Origin: Candidatus Competibacteraceae bacterium
Lineage (GTDB): Bacteria; Pseudomonadota; Gammaproteobacteria; Competibacterales; Competibacteraceae
Length of the DNA: 64,000 nt
NCBI GenBank assembly: GCA_016712625.1
Contig: JADJQQ010000001.1
Span: 124,001-188,000, forward strand
Direction of reading: 5' to 3'
Shown here in pieces: positions 16,840 through 26,554 of this stretch. The notes below the pieces were generated by a model that was given only the letters and a program-made list of their open reading frames with translations, was not told where the DNA came from and made no database searches. The position numbers and the translations under genes were made by a program. Within the stretch, counting starts at the first letter, position 1; each line of letters starts with the position of its first letter.

Positions 16840-19159
16840 TCAAGGCGCCGTCCAGTAATGACGGCGGTCGCGCCGATAACGTTCTGGCGTCAGCGGCCGA
16901 CCTGATTCCATTCGGAAGGTTAATGCGCCTTCGTAAGCCGCATCCAGCACGGTGGCGCCCGTTGCGGCGTAGCGCGCCACGGTATCGGGGCGAGGATAGC
17001 CGAAACGATTGCGATAACCAGTCGCGAACAAGACGTATTGAGGTCGGACAGCGTTCAAAAACGCTGGCGTCGATAAATTGCGATGGCCATGGTGTGGGGC
17101 GACCAGCACCTCAACAGCTAATTCAGCGCCATGGTTCGCCACCAGCGCCGTTTCGGCGGCGGTCTCGATATCGCCTGGCAATAGCACACGGCCACCTGTT
17201 CCGCTCACCTGGAGCACACAAGAGGCGTTGTCATGGCTAAATCCGGTCACTGGCGGATGCAATAGCCGAAATTGCACGCCGTCCCATTTCCATGCTTGAC
17301 CGGCCAGACAAGGCTCCGCTCCGCCGATGGGCGTGCGTTCCACCGAAGAGATCCAAATTCGCTCCACCGGCATCAATTCCCGCAGCGACCGCACGCCACC
17401 GGTATGCTGCGGGTCGGCGTGGCTCACCAGCAAGGCGTCCACTCGTCCGACACCTTGCTGGCGCAAAAACGGGACCAGCACCGCCTGGCCCGCATCGCGG
17501 GTGGCTCCCAGTCGCGGGCCGGTATCATAGACCAGCACATGATTTTGAGTTCTGACAACCGCCGCCAGGCCTGGGCCGACATCAAGCAAAGTGAACCAAA
17601 ATCCGCCCGGCTTCGGCGCGTTGAACGGCGGCCACAATAACGGCACGCACAGTGGCACACCCAGCCAACGGCCCGCCAAACCGCGCGGCGCCAGTAACAG
17701 CATCATTCCCGGCACGGCAAATAGCAGCGTCCATAAGGGCGGCGTCGGCCAATACAGCACCATGCCGGGCAGTCGATCCAGCCAAACCAGGATTCGCCAC
17801 AGTCCTTCCATGGTCAGCGCCGCCAGCTCCAGCAAGACCGACTGGGCCGTCGCGCTGAACGGGTCCGCCAGCGCGGCCAGCAGGCTCAACGGCAACACGG
17901 TGCAACCCACCCAGGGAATGGCGATGAAATTGGCCACTGGCGACAGTAAGGGAAATTGCTGAAAGTAGACCAAAGTAGGCGGTAACAACGCCAAGCTGAT
18001 CTTGAGTTGTACGCTGATCGCCTGACCGAGCCAACCCGACTCGCGCCAGCGGCCACTGACCGAATAGAGAATGACCGCCACCGCGCCGAACGACAGCCAA
18101 AAGCCGGCGAGCAGCGGCGCGGCGGGATCAAGCGCCAGCACGGCCAATAAGGCCAGCGCCAGAATCCGGCTAGGCGCGGCGGGCCGCTCGGCGATCAGCG
18201 CCAGCATGGCGACCGCCGCCATCAAAAACGAACGTTGCGCCGGGACTGACAACCCCGATAGCAAAGTGTAACCACCCGCTCCCAACAACCCCGCGACCGC
18301 CGCCGCGCGCGTGGCGGGCCATCGCCAAGCCAGTCTTGGCATCCGGCTCCATAAACCCCAGACCAGCGTGAACACCATCCCGACCACCAAGCCGATGTGC
18401 GAGCCAGATACCGACATGAGATGGCCGACGCCAGTACGATTAAAGATCTCCCATTGCTGGGAGGAAATGCCAGATCCCTCCCCAACGGCCAAGGCGATCA
18501 GGATGCCGACGAACGCATTGCCGGGTAACCGGCGCTCAAAATTTCTGGCAAGCTGCTGGCGATAACGGTCTACTGGATGACGGTCGGCCCGAACCAACAG
18601 CCGCGGCAAGGGTTCGCCAAGAACATAGCCGGTAGCGACGATACCCTTGGCATATAACCACCGCTCGTAGTCGAATCCGCCAGGATTCGCCAGGCCCCGA
18701 GGCACCTTTAACCGGACCGCGAACCGCCAGCGTTCACCGACCCCTGAACTCGGGGCGTGCTGGCGCTGAAGGTTCGGCGCGGCTTTCGGAGTCAGTCCGC
18801 CATGACAGCCGCAACCGCTGGCCAGTAAGCGAGCTAATGACTTGCTGATTGCGTCGAGCCTGCGCTACTTCGAATTCGAAGCGGGCGCTCCGTCCGTCCC
18901 GGTCGGGCATGGAGACGATCCAGCCTTCCAACCACAGATCGACGCCTTCTAATTCCGCCGGCAATTGCATTACCGGCGAGGCCAGCAATAAAGCCCATAA
19001 AAACCCAGCAATCCCCCAAGCAGGCGTCCGCAACCACGAGACAGCGATCGCCGCCGATACTACCGCCGGCAGAACCAGCACCCAACTCCGCGCCGGCAAC
19101 TCCGGCAACGCCAACAAGACCAACACCCCCACTAAAAAAGCGATGGCCCCCCAGTGCAT
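16840..19159 (-). pseudogene. comEC: DNA internalization channel ComEC/Rec2, split by a frameshift
   Basis: ComEC is the inner-membrane channel for single-stranded DNA in natural transformation. The N-terminal piece (from ATG 19159, stop at 18734) has several membrane helices and the start of the OB-like domain. The second piece, from about 18780 to 16840, continues with the ERWRFAVRLKVPRG and NPGGFDYERWL motifs, the competence membrane domain and a C-terminal metallo-beta-lactamase-like domain (SHADPQHTGG, PHHGHRNLST). The shift falls near 18750-18790. comEA nearby is intact. Confidence 0.88.
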
Positions 19160-19178
19160 CGACGGCGACCAGCCCCGG

Positions 19179-19886
19179 TCAACGTTCCCGAACCAACACC
19201 CCATCCGCCAAGCGCCACAGGGCTTCGGTGCGGGCCGCCAGCGCCAAGTCGTGCGTGACGATTACGAAGCTGGTGCCCAAATCACGGTTCAATTCCAGCA
19301 TCAATTCGAACACTTGCTCGGCGCTATGCCGGTCGAGATTACCGGTTGGCTCATCAGCCAGAACACAGGCCGGTTCGGTAATCAACGCGCGCGCCACCGC
19401 CGCCCGTTGCCGCTCGCCACCAGAAAGCTCACCGGGTCGGTGTTGTAGCCGCGGCCCCAATCCGACCTGTTCTAGCAGGGCAATCGCCCGCTCCTTCGCC
19501 TGGTTCGGCGCATTGCCGCGAATTAATAACGGCATCGCTACATTTTCCACCGCCGTGAATTCTGGCAGCAGATGATGGAACTGGTAGATGAAACCCAGGC
19601 AGCGGTTACGCAACCGGCCCCGATCCGCATCGCTCATCCGGCTCAACTCCTGGCCCGCCACCCACACCGAACCGGCGGTAGGCGTATCCAATCCGCCCAA
19701 CAAATGCAACAGCGTGCTCTTGCCTGAGCCGGAACTACCGACGATGGCGAGCCGCTCGCCGCGCCGTGCCTGGAAACTGATGTTCCGCAACACCTCCAAA
19801 CGCTCTTCACCTTGGCGAAATACTTTGGCCAGTTCGCGGCATTCCAATACCGCTGGCGCTTGTTTCATTGCTGCTGTCTCACTCAT
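19179..19886 (-). CDS. lolD: Lipoprotein-releasing ABC transporter ATPase LolD
   Basis: Powers release of outer-membrane lipoproteins from the inner membrane to LolA. It is 235 residues with Walker A GSSGSGKST (about 51-59), ABC signature LSGGERQR and Walker B CVLADEPTGNLD. It overlaps lolC by 8 bp. Confidence 0.96.
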   Translation of the reverse strand: MSETAAMKQAPAVLECRELAKVFRQGEERLEVLRNISFQARRGERLAIVGSSGSGKSTLLHLLGGLDTPTAGSVWVAGQELSRMSDADRGRLRNRCLGFIYQFHHLLPEFTAVENVAMPLLIRGNAPNQAKERAIALLEQVGLGPRLQHRPGELSGGERQRAAVARALITEPACVLADEPTGNLDRHSAEQVFELMLELNRDLGTSFVIVTHDLALAARTEALWRLADGVLVRER

Positions 19887-21129
19887 AGCGCAGCGCCTCG
19901 GCCGGCTGGGTGCGGGCAGCCCGCCACGCCGGATAGAGCGTCGCCAGCGTCGCCAGCCCGAACGCCACCAGCCCGATGGTTGTCACATCAGTCCACTGGA
20001 CTTTTGATGGAATATCGCTGATGAGATAAACATCCGGCGATAGAATCCTGATGCTGAACAAACGTTCGATAAACGGCACCACCACATCGACATGCGTCGC
20101 CAGCGCTACCCCGCCGATCAACCCCAATAAAGTGCCGATCAGGCCAATGGTAATCCCTTGCACGATGAAGATACCCATCACGGAAAGTGGCGTCGCGCCC
20201 AAGGTGCGCAAGATCGCGATATCGGATTGCTTGTCAGTCACAACCATCACCAGCATCGAAACGATATTGAAGGCGGCAACCGCCACGATCAGGGTGAGAA
20301 TCACGAACATGGCGGTCTTTTCGATCTGTACCGCCCGAAAATAGCTGGCATGATCCTGAGTCCAGTCCCGCGCCACAAAGGTTTCCGGCAGCTTACCGGA
20401 TAAGTCGCGGGCAAAGCGGGGCGCCATGAACAAGTCGCGCAGCTTCAAACGCACTCCATTCACCGCGCCGTCGGGATATTGAAACAATTTGGCCGCATCC
20501 TCGACGTGAATTAGCGCCAACCCTCGGTCATATTCGTACATGCCGGCCTTGAACAGGCCCATCACATCAAAACGTTTCAACCGCGGCAAAATCCCGGCGG
20601 GCGTGACGCTGCCCTGGGGGGTAATCACCGTCACCTTCTCTCCCACCACGACCCCGAGGGTGTTGGCCAAGGTCTGACCGAGAATGATGCCAAACTTACC
20701 GGGTTGCAGATCATCCAACGTGCCCTGAACCATCTTGCCGCCGATAGCAGAGACCTTCTGTTCCTCAGCCGGCAAGATGCCCTGCACGATCGCCCCGCTG
20801 ACCAGGGAGCCATTGTTCAACATGGCCTCACCGTGAATATAGGGCGCGCCGCTCACCACCCGCGAATCCTCCAACGCCCAATCTCGCACCGCCTGCCAGT
20901 CGTCCACCACACCGTTCCAGCGGTTGATGGTGGCGTGAGGCGTCATGGCCAGAATACGATCGCGCACTTCTTCCTGAAAGCCGTTCATCACCGATATAAC
21001 GGTAATCAGCGCGGTGATCCCCAACGCGATCCCAAGCATGGAGCTTAGGGAAATGAACGAGATGAAGTGGTTGCGGCGTTTGGCCCTGGTGTAACGCAGG
21101 CCAATGAACAACTCCAAAGGACGAAACAT
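19879..21129 (-). CDS. lolC: Lipoprotein-releasing ABC transporter permease LolC/LolE type
   Basis: Transmembrane partner of LolD. It is 416 residues: one N-terminal membrane helix (about 26-46) preceded by the FIGLRYTRAKRRNHFISFIS motif, a large periplasmic domain, and three C-terminal helices, the FtsX/MacB topology. Only one LolC/E-type gene lies with lolD, whereas E. coli has lolC, lolD and lolE, so this may be the single-permease form or lolE may be elsewhere. Confidence 0.94.
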   Translation of the reverse strand: MFRPLELFIGLRYTRAKRRNHFISFISLSSMLGIALGITALITVISVMNGFQEEVRDRILAMTPHATINRWNGVVDDWQAVRDWALEDSRVVSGAPYIHGEAMLNNGSLVSGAIVQGILPAEEQKVSAIGGKMVQGTLDDLQPGKFGIILGQTLANTLGVVVGEKVTVITPQGSVTPAGILPRLKRFDVMGLFKAGMYEYDRGLALIHVEDAAKLFQYPDGAVNGVRLKLRDLFMAPRFARDLSGKLPETFVARDWTQDHASYFRAVQIEKTAMFVILTLIVAVAAFNIVSMLVMVVTDKQSDIAILRTLGATPLSVMGIFIVQGITIGLIGTLLGLIGGVALATHVDVVVPFIERLFSIRILSPDVYLISDIPSKVQWTDVTTIGLVAFGLATLATLYPAWRAARTQPAEALRYE

Positions 21130-21180
21130 GAGTGCAATCCAATTTGACCGTAAGGCCGGTTACCAGAAACCGCGCCATGA

Positions 21181-21210
21181 TAAAACTTTGGCCGCCCAGC
21201 GGGCGGCCAA
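21181..21210 (-). terminator. Rho-independent terminator after comEA
   Basis: A 10-bp perfect stem TTGGCCGCCC (21188-21197) / GGGCGGCCAA (21201-21210) with a 3-nt loop; on the minus strand AGTTTTA follows. It separates comEA from lolC. Confidence 0.9.
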
Positions 21211-21240
21211 CAGTCTATCCGTAAGCCAGCAACGGACAGC

Positions 21241-21723
21241 TTACTGTTTAGGCAATTCGACTGACGCCTTGGGTTTCGGAGGAACCGTCAAAGCGCCCGG
21301 CGCCATCGGCGCGGCGGGTTTCGCGGGCGTCGCTGGCATGGTCATTGTACCCGGCGCGGCGGGTTTCGCGGGCGTCGCTGGGATCGTGGGAATCTTGGTT
21401 GACATGGTGGAAGTACTTGGAGCGGCCGGCTTGCTAGAAAGCACTGGGGCCGCCTGGGTTCCACCGCCCACAGTGACCGAGTTCTTGATGCCGGCCAGGG
21501 TCTTATCACCGACGCCAGGCACCTTGACTAAATCATCGACCGCCGCGAACGGCCCGTTTTCATTCCGGTATTTTACGATAGCCGCCGCTTTGGCGGGTCC
21601 AATGCCCTTCAAACCTTTTTCCAGCTGATCGGCGGTTGCGGTATTAATATCAACCATCTGGGCGAAGGTCACGGCGGCAAATAAAGCCAACATCAATCCC
21701 AATAAGATACGTAAACAGTTCAT
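21241..21723 (-). CDS. comEA: ComEA family helix-hairpin-helix DNA-binding protein
   Basis: Periplasmic DNA receptor of natural competence. It is 160 residues: signal peptide to about residue 21 (ALFAAVTFA), the core VDINTATADQLEKGLKGIGPAKA and GVGDKTLAGIK helix-hairpin-helix pair (about 24-84), then an Ala/Pro/Thr tail with a repeated 15-residue unit. The tail is unusual; ComEA proteins of this size often stop after the two HhH motifs. Confidence 0.92.
   Translation of the reverse strand: MNCLRILLGLMLALFAAVTFAQMVDINTATADQLEKGLKGIGPAKAAAIVKYRNENGPFAAVDDLVKVPGVGDKTLAGIKNSVTVGGGTQAAPVLSSKPAAPSTSTMSTKIPTIPATPAKPAAPGTMTMPATPAKPAAPMAPGALTVPPKPKASVELPKQ
21307..21381. repeat. Two direct 30-bp repeats with 45-bp period in the comEA tail
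   Basis: 21307-21336 and 21352-21381 are identical and encode the repeated PATPAKPAAP part of the tail. The period is a multiple of three, so copy number can change in frame. Confidence 0.85.
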
Positions 21724-21870
21724 TTATGCTGTCTCCATGTTCGGATATTCACTGTTGGCGGCCGAATCCGACAACTTAAGAACCATACGAACGAAATAGC
21801 CATAATGCAAGCCGAAAGTCGCTCTATTGAAGCGAGCGTCCCATGGGAGAACAACCCAGCGGTTTCGCCA

Positions 21871-23040
21871 TCAAGCAGCCGTCTTGATGACTAAATCCGG
21901 CATCGGTTTGATGGTATTCCACTCCTGGCAACTCGGACAGCACCAATGCAGGGATTTAACGACAAAGCCACAACTCGCGCAGCAATAGCGCGCCGCGTTG
22001 TTCAACATCTGCGTGCTGATGGAGTGCAAAGCCCGCAAATCGGCATATTCCGCCCCCACGCCTCGCTGCAGCTTGATTTCAACCAGCCGGCGCAAACCCA
22101 GCAGAGTGGGATAATCTTGCAATTCACGATTGAGAAACTCCATCGCGGCGTCCTCGCCCTCCTGCTTCAACAACCATTCCGCCAAGGCGTCCGTGAGGCG
22201 GCCACCATGATCTTGTTGTTGGATCGTTCGCAAATAGGAAAGCCATTCGTCGGGTAAACCTAATACGCTAAAGCATTGGCTCAGCGGGGCGATCACTTCC
22301 GGAAAATACCCCCGGTCCTGTTGCTCGACGGCTTTAAAGGCGGCGATAGCGACCCGATGGTCGCCGGCCCGCATCGCCAAGCGCCCGCGCAACAAATTGG
22401 CGCGGGTACAATTGGCGTCTCGCTGTAGGGCGTTAAGCAGCCATTGGTTCGCCTCGGCATCTTCTCGCCGCAGACTGGCGGCTTCGGCCAGCTCGCAACA
22501 AAAATGGGCGGCTTCTTTGTTTTTTGCTTCTCCACCGATTTGCTGCAAACGATCGCAATAATCGATCGCTTGGCGCCAGTCTTTTTCTTGTTGAAAAATG
22601 TAGATGAGCCGGGATATTGCGATTGCGCGATGATCAGGTTGATCCACTAATTCTTGAAACAACCTTTCAGCCCGATCAAACAAGCCAGCCCGCAAATAAT
22701 CCTCGCCCAGCTCCAACATCGCCCGATGGCGTTGATCGGCGGTCAAGTTTGTTCTGGCGATCAGGCTACTATGAATATGGATCGCCCGATCCACTTCGCC
22801 ACGGCGGCGAAACAGATTACCCAACGCCAGATGGATTTCAGCGGTGCCCCGATCCACCCCCGCCATCCGCGTAAACACCTCAATGGCCTGATCGGGCTTA
22901 TCGTCAATTAAATAGTTCAATCCTTTGAAATACTCGGTGCCGCGGACTGGGACGCCATTTGGCCTTGCCAGCTCCCGTCGCGCCGCCCACCAGCCGGAAG
23001 CGGCGGCAACGGGTAGCAACAGCCATAGTAACTCAATCAT
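21871..23040 (-). CDS. lapB: Lipopolysaccharide assembly protein LapB
   Basis: Inner-membrane TPR protein that directs FtsH degradation of LpxC and so limits LPS synthesis. From ATG 23040 it has 389 residues, equal to E. coli LapB: N-terminal membrane helix (MIELLWLLLPVAAASGWWAAR), a series of TPR repeats, and a C-terminal rubredoxin-like zinc site (YCCASCGF and CCPSCQEW). The open frame extends upstream to 23211 but that part is not LapB-like. It follows lapA by 22 bp. Confidence 0.96.
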   Translation of the reverse strand: MIELLWLLLPVAAASGWWAARRELARPNGVPVRGTEYFKGLNYLIDDKPDQAIEVFTRMAGVDRGTAEIHLALGNLFRRRGEVDRAIHIHSSLIARTNLTADQRHRAMLELGEDYLRAGLFDRAERLFQELVDQPDHRAIAISRLIYIFQQEKDWRQAIDYCDRLQQIGGEAKNKEAAHFCCELAEAASLRREDAEANQWLLNALQRDANCTRANLLRGRLAMRAGDHRVAIAAFKAVEQQDRGYFPEVIAPLSQCFSVLGLPDEWLSYLRTIQQQDHGGRLTDALAEWLLKQEGEDAAMEFLNRELQDYPTLLGLRRLVEIKLQRGVGAEYADLRALHSISTQMLNNAARYCCASCGFVVKSLHWCCPSCQEWNTIKPMPDLVIKTAA

Positions 23041-23062
23041 GGCCCAGCGGCGGCGCCTTGCG

Positions 23063-23365
23063 TCAAAGCGCTTCCCGCCCCGCCTTTTTAGCCAGCAACT
23101 TAATCTCCTGATCCTTAAGCGATACGGCTTGACGCAAACGGGAAGCCTGCCAACTGAGCGGCAAGAGCACGAATAATCCCACCAGCACCGTGACCACCAC
23201 TCCGGCTGCAAAGGCGCTGATCATAGCCAACGATAGCGGAACAGTGGTCGAACCAAGCAGATATTTGACCGTAACGGGATCCGCATTCAAGGTAGAAAAT
23301 TCCACCCCTATCAGCAAAACGATCAACAGGATCGCAGCGATTAGAATAAATTTGATCCAAAACAT
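23063..23365 (-). CDS. lapA: Lipopolysaccharide assembly protein LapA
   Basis: Small inner-membrane partner of LapB. It is 100 residues from ATG 23365, which has a GGGGGA ribosome site 6 nt upstream; ATG 23389 lacks one. Two membrane helices (about 3-22 and 43-67) flank the conserved NADPVTVKYLLG segment, and a charged coiled-coil tail (RLRQAVSLKDQEIKLL) faces the cytoplasm. Confidence 0.92.
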   Translation of the reverse strand: MFWIKFILIAAILLIVLLIGVEFSTLNADPVTVKYLLGSTTVPLSLAMISAFAAGVVVTVLVGLFVLLPLSWQASRLRQAVSLKDQEIKLLAKKAGREAL

Positions 23366-23452
23366 CAGGTTCCCCCGCTCAAACGGCATGAAATCAGTGC
23401 GATGGCCATCTTCCGAAAGATCATTTTGCCATATCCCCGCTGCCTCCCAAAC

Positions 23453-23478
23453 AAAAAACCCACTTCATACCATGGGTT
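23453..23478 (-). terminator. Terminator after ihfB
   Basis: On the minus strand AACCCA (23478-23473), a 10-nt loop, TGGGTT (23462-23457) and a run of T. The stem is only 6 bp, so a moderate call. Confidence 0.5.
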
Positions 23479-23525
23479 CATGAACGGCACTAAAGACTGG
23501 CTGACCGTCTAAAGAATTTTGAGGA

Positions 23526-23831
23526 TCACAAGGTTTCGTGGCCATTTTCGTAATAACTGTTCACGCGCTCGCGAAGTTCCTTGCCGGGTTTGAAATGAGG
23601 TACATATTTACTGGTCAGGGATACGGCATCGCCGGTCTTCGGATTGCGCCCAACCCGCGGCGGCCGAAAATGCAATGAAAAGCTGCCAAACCCTCGAATT
23701 TCGATCCGCTCGCCGCTAGAAAGCGATTCGCTCATTTGTTCCAACAGAGTCTTGACGGCTTGCTCGACATCCCGGTAGGGAATATCGTTCCGCTTGTGCG
23801 CGAGAATTTCGATTAACTCTGATTTCGTCAT
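23526..23831 (-). CDS. ihfB: Integration host factor beta subunit
   Basis: DNA-bending nucleoid protein that pairs with IhfA. It is 101 residues, starting MTKSELIEILA; the GFGSFSLHFRPPRVGRNPKTG beta-arm with the intercalating Pro is present. It lies 133 bp downstream of rpsA, the usual location. Confidence 0.97.
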   Translation of the reverse strand: MTKSELIEILAHKRNDIPYRDVEQAVKTLLEQMSESLSSGERIEIRGFGSFSLHFRPPRVGRNPKTGDAVSLTSKYVPHFKPGKELRERVNSYYENGHETL

Positions 23832-23903
23832 AAAATCACCCCATCATCGCTAGCAGCCCACAGCGGCGCCACGCCGCCAACTTCCAAAATCGCTGAAAAT
23901 CAG

Positions 23904-23925
23904 CCGCAATCCAAAGGGATTGCGG
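23904..23925 (-). terminator. Hairpin between rpsA and ihfB
   Basis: A 9-bp perfect stem (23904-23912 with 23917-23925) and a 4-nt loop. On the minus strand it is followed by CTGATTTTC, a weak T-run, so it may be a partial terminator or an mRNA 3' end stabiliser. Confidence 0.5.
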
Positions 23926-23964
23926 TGATTGGATCAGCGATAATCAACCGTTCGCCGGTTGTTT

Positions 23965-25638
23965 TCAGTCCTCCTGCGCGCCCATCTGTTCCTTGAAAAT
24001 ATCTCCCAAGGTCGCGCCGGTGCTGGATTTGCGGCTGTAATCCTGCAGCACCTCGGCTTCCTCGGCCATGTCCTTGGCTTTAATGGACAGCGTAATGGTG
24101 CGGTTCTTCCGATCGACGCCGATGAACTTGGCCTCGATTTCCTCGCCTTCCTTCAGCATCAAGCGCGCGTCTTCGATCCGATCCCGCGTCAATTCCGAGG
24201 CGCGCAAGGTACCCTCGATGCCGTGACCCAAATCCACCATTGCGCCCTTGGCGTCGACCGAGACGATCCGGCCCTTGACGATGCTGCCCTTGGGATGATC
24301 GGCCACGAAATTGGAAAACGGGTCTTTGTCGAGCTGCTTGATACCGAGTGAAATACGTTCCCGTTCGGGGTCCACCGCCAGCACCACGGCTTCGACTTCC
24401 TGGCCTTTCTTGTACTGCCGCACCGATTCTTCACCGGGCATGTTCCAGGAAATATCGGACAGATGCACCAAGCCGTCGATCCCGCCGTCCAGCCCGATGA
24501 AAATGCCGAAGTCGGTGATGGATTTGATTTTACCAGCAACCCGATCACCCTTGCCGTGATTTTGGTCAAACTCTTCCCAGGGATTCTGCTGACACTGTTT
24601 CATGCCGAGCGAGATGCGGCGACGGTCCTCGTCGATATCGAGCACCATGACTTCCACTTCATCACCCAGCGCCACCACCTTGTTCGGGTTGACGTTTTTG
24701 TTGGTCCAATCCATTTCGGAGACATGGACCAAACCTTCGACGCCTTCTTCGATTTCCACGAAGCAGCCGTAATCGGCGATGTTAGTAACCTTGCCGAACA
24801 CGCGAGTGCCGACCGGATAGCGCCTAGCCAGCGCGATCCAAGGATCGTCGCCCAACTGTTTGAGACCCAACGACACCCGGTTACGGTCGCGGTCGAACTT
24901 GAGCACCTTGACGCGGATGATATCGCCGACATTGACGACTTCGGAGGGATGCTTGACCCGCCGCCAGGCCATATCGGTGATGTGCAGCAAGCCATCAATG
25001 CCGCCCAGATCCAGAAACGCGCCGTAATCGGTCAGGTTCTTGACCATGCCATCGACGATCTGGCCTTCCTGCAAGTTCTGCAACAACGCCTCGCGTTCGG
25101 CGCTGTATTCCTGTTCCACCACGGCGCGGCGAGAAACCACAACGTTGTTGCGCCGGCGATCAAGCTTGATGACCTTGAATTCCTGTTCCTTGCCTTCCAG
25201 ATAACCAGCGTCGCGCACGGGGCGCACATCCACCAGCGAGCCGGGCAGGAAGGCGCGAATTTCGCCGATATCGACGGTAAATCCCCCCTTGACCTTGCCG
25301 CTGATCAAGCCCTTGACGATCTCTTCCTTTTCAAAAGCTTGCTCCAAGGCGCTCCAGATGCGAGCGCGCTTGGCTTTTTCGCGGGATAGCCGAGTTTCTC
25401 CGAAGCCATCCTCAAGCGCGTCCAGAGCGACTTCAACTTGGTCGCCCACCTTCACATCGAGAACGCCTTCGTCGTTGTAAAACTGTTCGAGCGGAATCAG
25501 CCCTTCCGACTTCAAGCCGGCGTTGACCACCACGGCATCCTGCCGGATTTCCACCACCAGTCCCTGGACGATGGCGCCAGGCTGCATTTGTTTGTCGGCC
25601 AAGCTTTGTTCAAACAGTTCGGCGAAACTTTCACTCAT
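23965..25638 (-). CDS. rpsA: 30S ribosomal protein S1
   Basis: Binds mRNA at the ribosome and helps unfold structured leaders. It is 557 residues with six S1 (OB-fold) repeats, the standard gammaproteobacterial form, starting MSESFAELFEQSL. The 200-bp leader holds a GGCGG/CCGCC hairpin near 25658-25674 that could take part in S1 autoregulation. Confidence 0.98.
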   Translation of the reverse strand: MSESFAELFEQSLADKQMQPGAIVQGLVVEIRQDAVVVNAGLKSEGLIPLEQFYNDEGVLDVKVGDQVEVALDALEDGFGETRLSREKAKRARIWSALEQAFEKEEIVKGLISGKVKGGFTVDIGEIRAFLPGSLVDVRPVRDAGYLEGKEQEFKVIKLDRRRNNVVVSRRAVVEQEYSAEREALLQNLQEGQIVDGMVKNLTDYGAFLDLGGIDGLLHITDMAWRRVKHPSEVVNVGDIIRVKVLKFDRDRNRVSLGLKQLGDDPWIALARRYPVGTRVFGKVTNIADYGCFVEIEEGVEGLVHVSEMDWTNKNVNPNKVVALGDEVEVMVLDIDEDRRRISLGMKQCQQNPWEEFDQNHGKGDRVAGKIKSITDFGIFIGLDGGIDGLVHLSDISWNMPGEESVRQYKKGQEVEAVVLAVDPERERISLGIKQLDKDPFSNFVADHPKGSIVKGRIVSVDAKGAMVDLGHGIEGTLRASELTRDRIEDARLMLKEGEEIEAKFIGVDRKNRTITLSIKAKDMAEEAEVLQDYSRKSSTGATLGDIFKEQMGAQED

Positions 25639-25838
25639 GGGTTATAACTCAAAAATCGGCGGCGGAAACCGCCACGGGTTGGTTGGAATACAGGGTTCGG
25701 CAGGTATCTCCGAGCCGGCCATGGGCGTCTGCTCTCCCTTCGTGGCGGGAGCTTTCAGGGCTTGCGCCCGGAGCGCCTGGCCCCCGGCGCTCGATTCGAT
25801 CAATAAGCGTAGTCACGGACATCGCCGCCGTAAAGCGG

Positions 25839-26543
25839 TTAGTCCAAAGGACCCTCTGGCGCGGCAAGCCGCTGGAAAGCCAGTTGCAGGGCCCAGTCAC
25901 CCACTTCCTCAATGTTCATTTGGGTCGTATCAAGCACCTTTGCATCAGCGGCGGGCCTAAGCGGCGCCACCGTTCTCCGAGCATCCCGCTCATCGCGCGC
26001 GTCGATTTCTTCGACCAGACTTTTAAGGTTAGCATTCAAACCTTTTTCTCTCAACTGCTTATAACGCCGCCGGGCGCGTTCCTCGCTGCTGGCGGTCAGA
26101 AATAATTTTAATCCCGCATCCGGAAACACGATCGTCCCCATGTCCCGGCCGTCGGCGATCAAGCCGGGAAACCGACGAAAATCCCGCTGTCGCTGTAACA
26201 GCGCCGCTCGCACCGCCGGCAAGGCCGCCACCCGAGAGGCCGCATTACCACAGCTTTCGCCGCGAAGCGTCGCATCGGTCTCGACGCCCTCCAGCAGAAT
26301 GCCGATCAGGCCGTCGCTACCGCCAACAAACTGGACATCAAGACCGGCGGCCACCACCGCCAGGCCCGCTTCGTCATCGAGCGGGATGGCTCGATTCAGC
26401 GCCGCCAAGGCGGTCAGCCGATACAGCGCGCCGCTATCGAGCAAATGCCAGCCCAAGCGGGAAGCCAACCGCTGACACAGCGCGCCTTTGCCAACACCGC
26501 TGGGCCCATCGATGGTGATCACCGGCGCCGCGGCCTGCGTCAT
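25839..26543 (-). CDS. cmk: Cytidylate kinase
   Basis: Phosphorylates CMP and dCMP. From ATG 26543 (AAGGAG 8 nt upstream) it is 234 residues: P-loop DGPSGVGKG (about 11-19), LDSGALYR and the DGRDMGTIVFPDA motif, then the LID region SSEERARRRYKQL. It sits 11 bp after aroA and 200 bp before rpsA, the standard aroA-cmk-rpsA order. Confidence 0.96.
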   Translation of the reverse strand: MTQAAAPVITIDGPSGVGKGALCQRLASRLGWHLLDSGALYRLTALAALNRAIPLDDEAGLAVVAAGLDVQFVGGSDGLIGILLEGVETDATLRGESCGNAASRVAALPAVRAALLQRQRDFRRFPGLIADGRDMGTIVFPDAGLKLFLTASSEERARRRYKQLREKGLNANLKSLVEEIDARDERDARRTVAPLRPAADAKVLDTTQMNIEEVGDWALQLAFQRLAAPEGPLD

Positions 26544-26554
26544 CTTGCCACTCC

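Noticed and set aside
21181..21210. Perfect GC palindrome near comEA as an attachment site or REP element
   Set aside because: It is placed and shaped as a normal intrinsic terminator with a T-run.
21871..23211. Longer lapB reading up to 23211
   Set aside because: ATG 23040 gives the normal 389-residue LapB and the extra part is Arg/Cys-rich translation of lapA in another frame.
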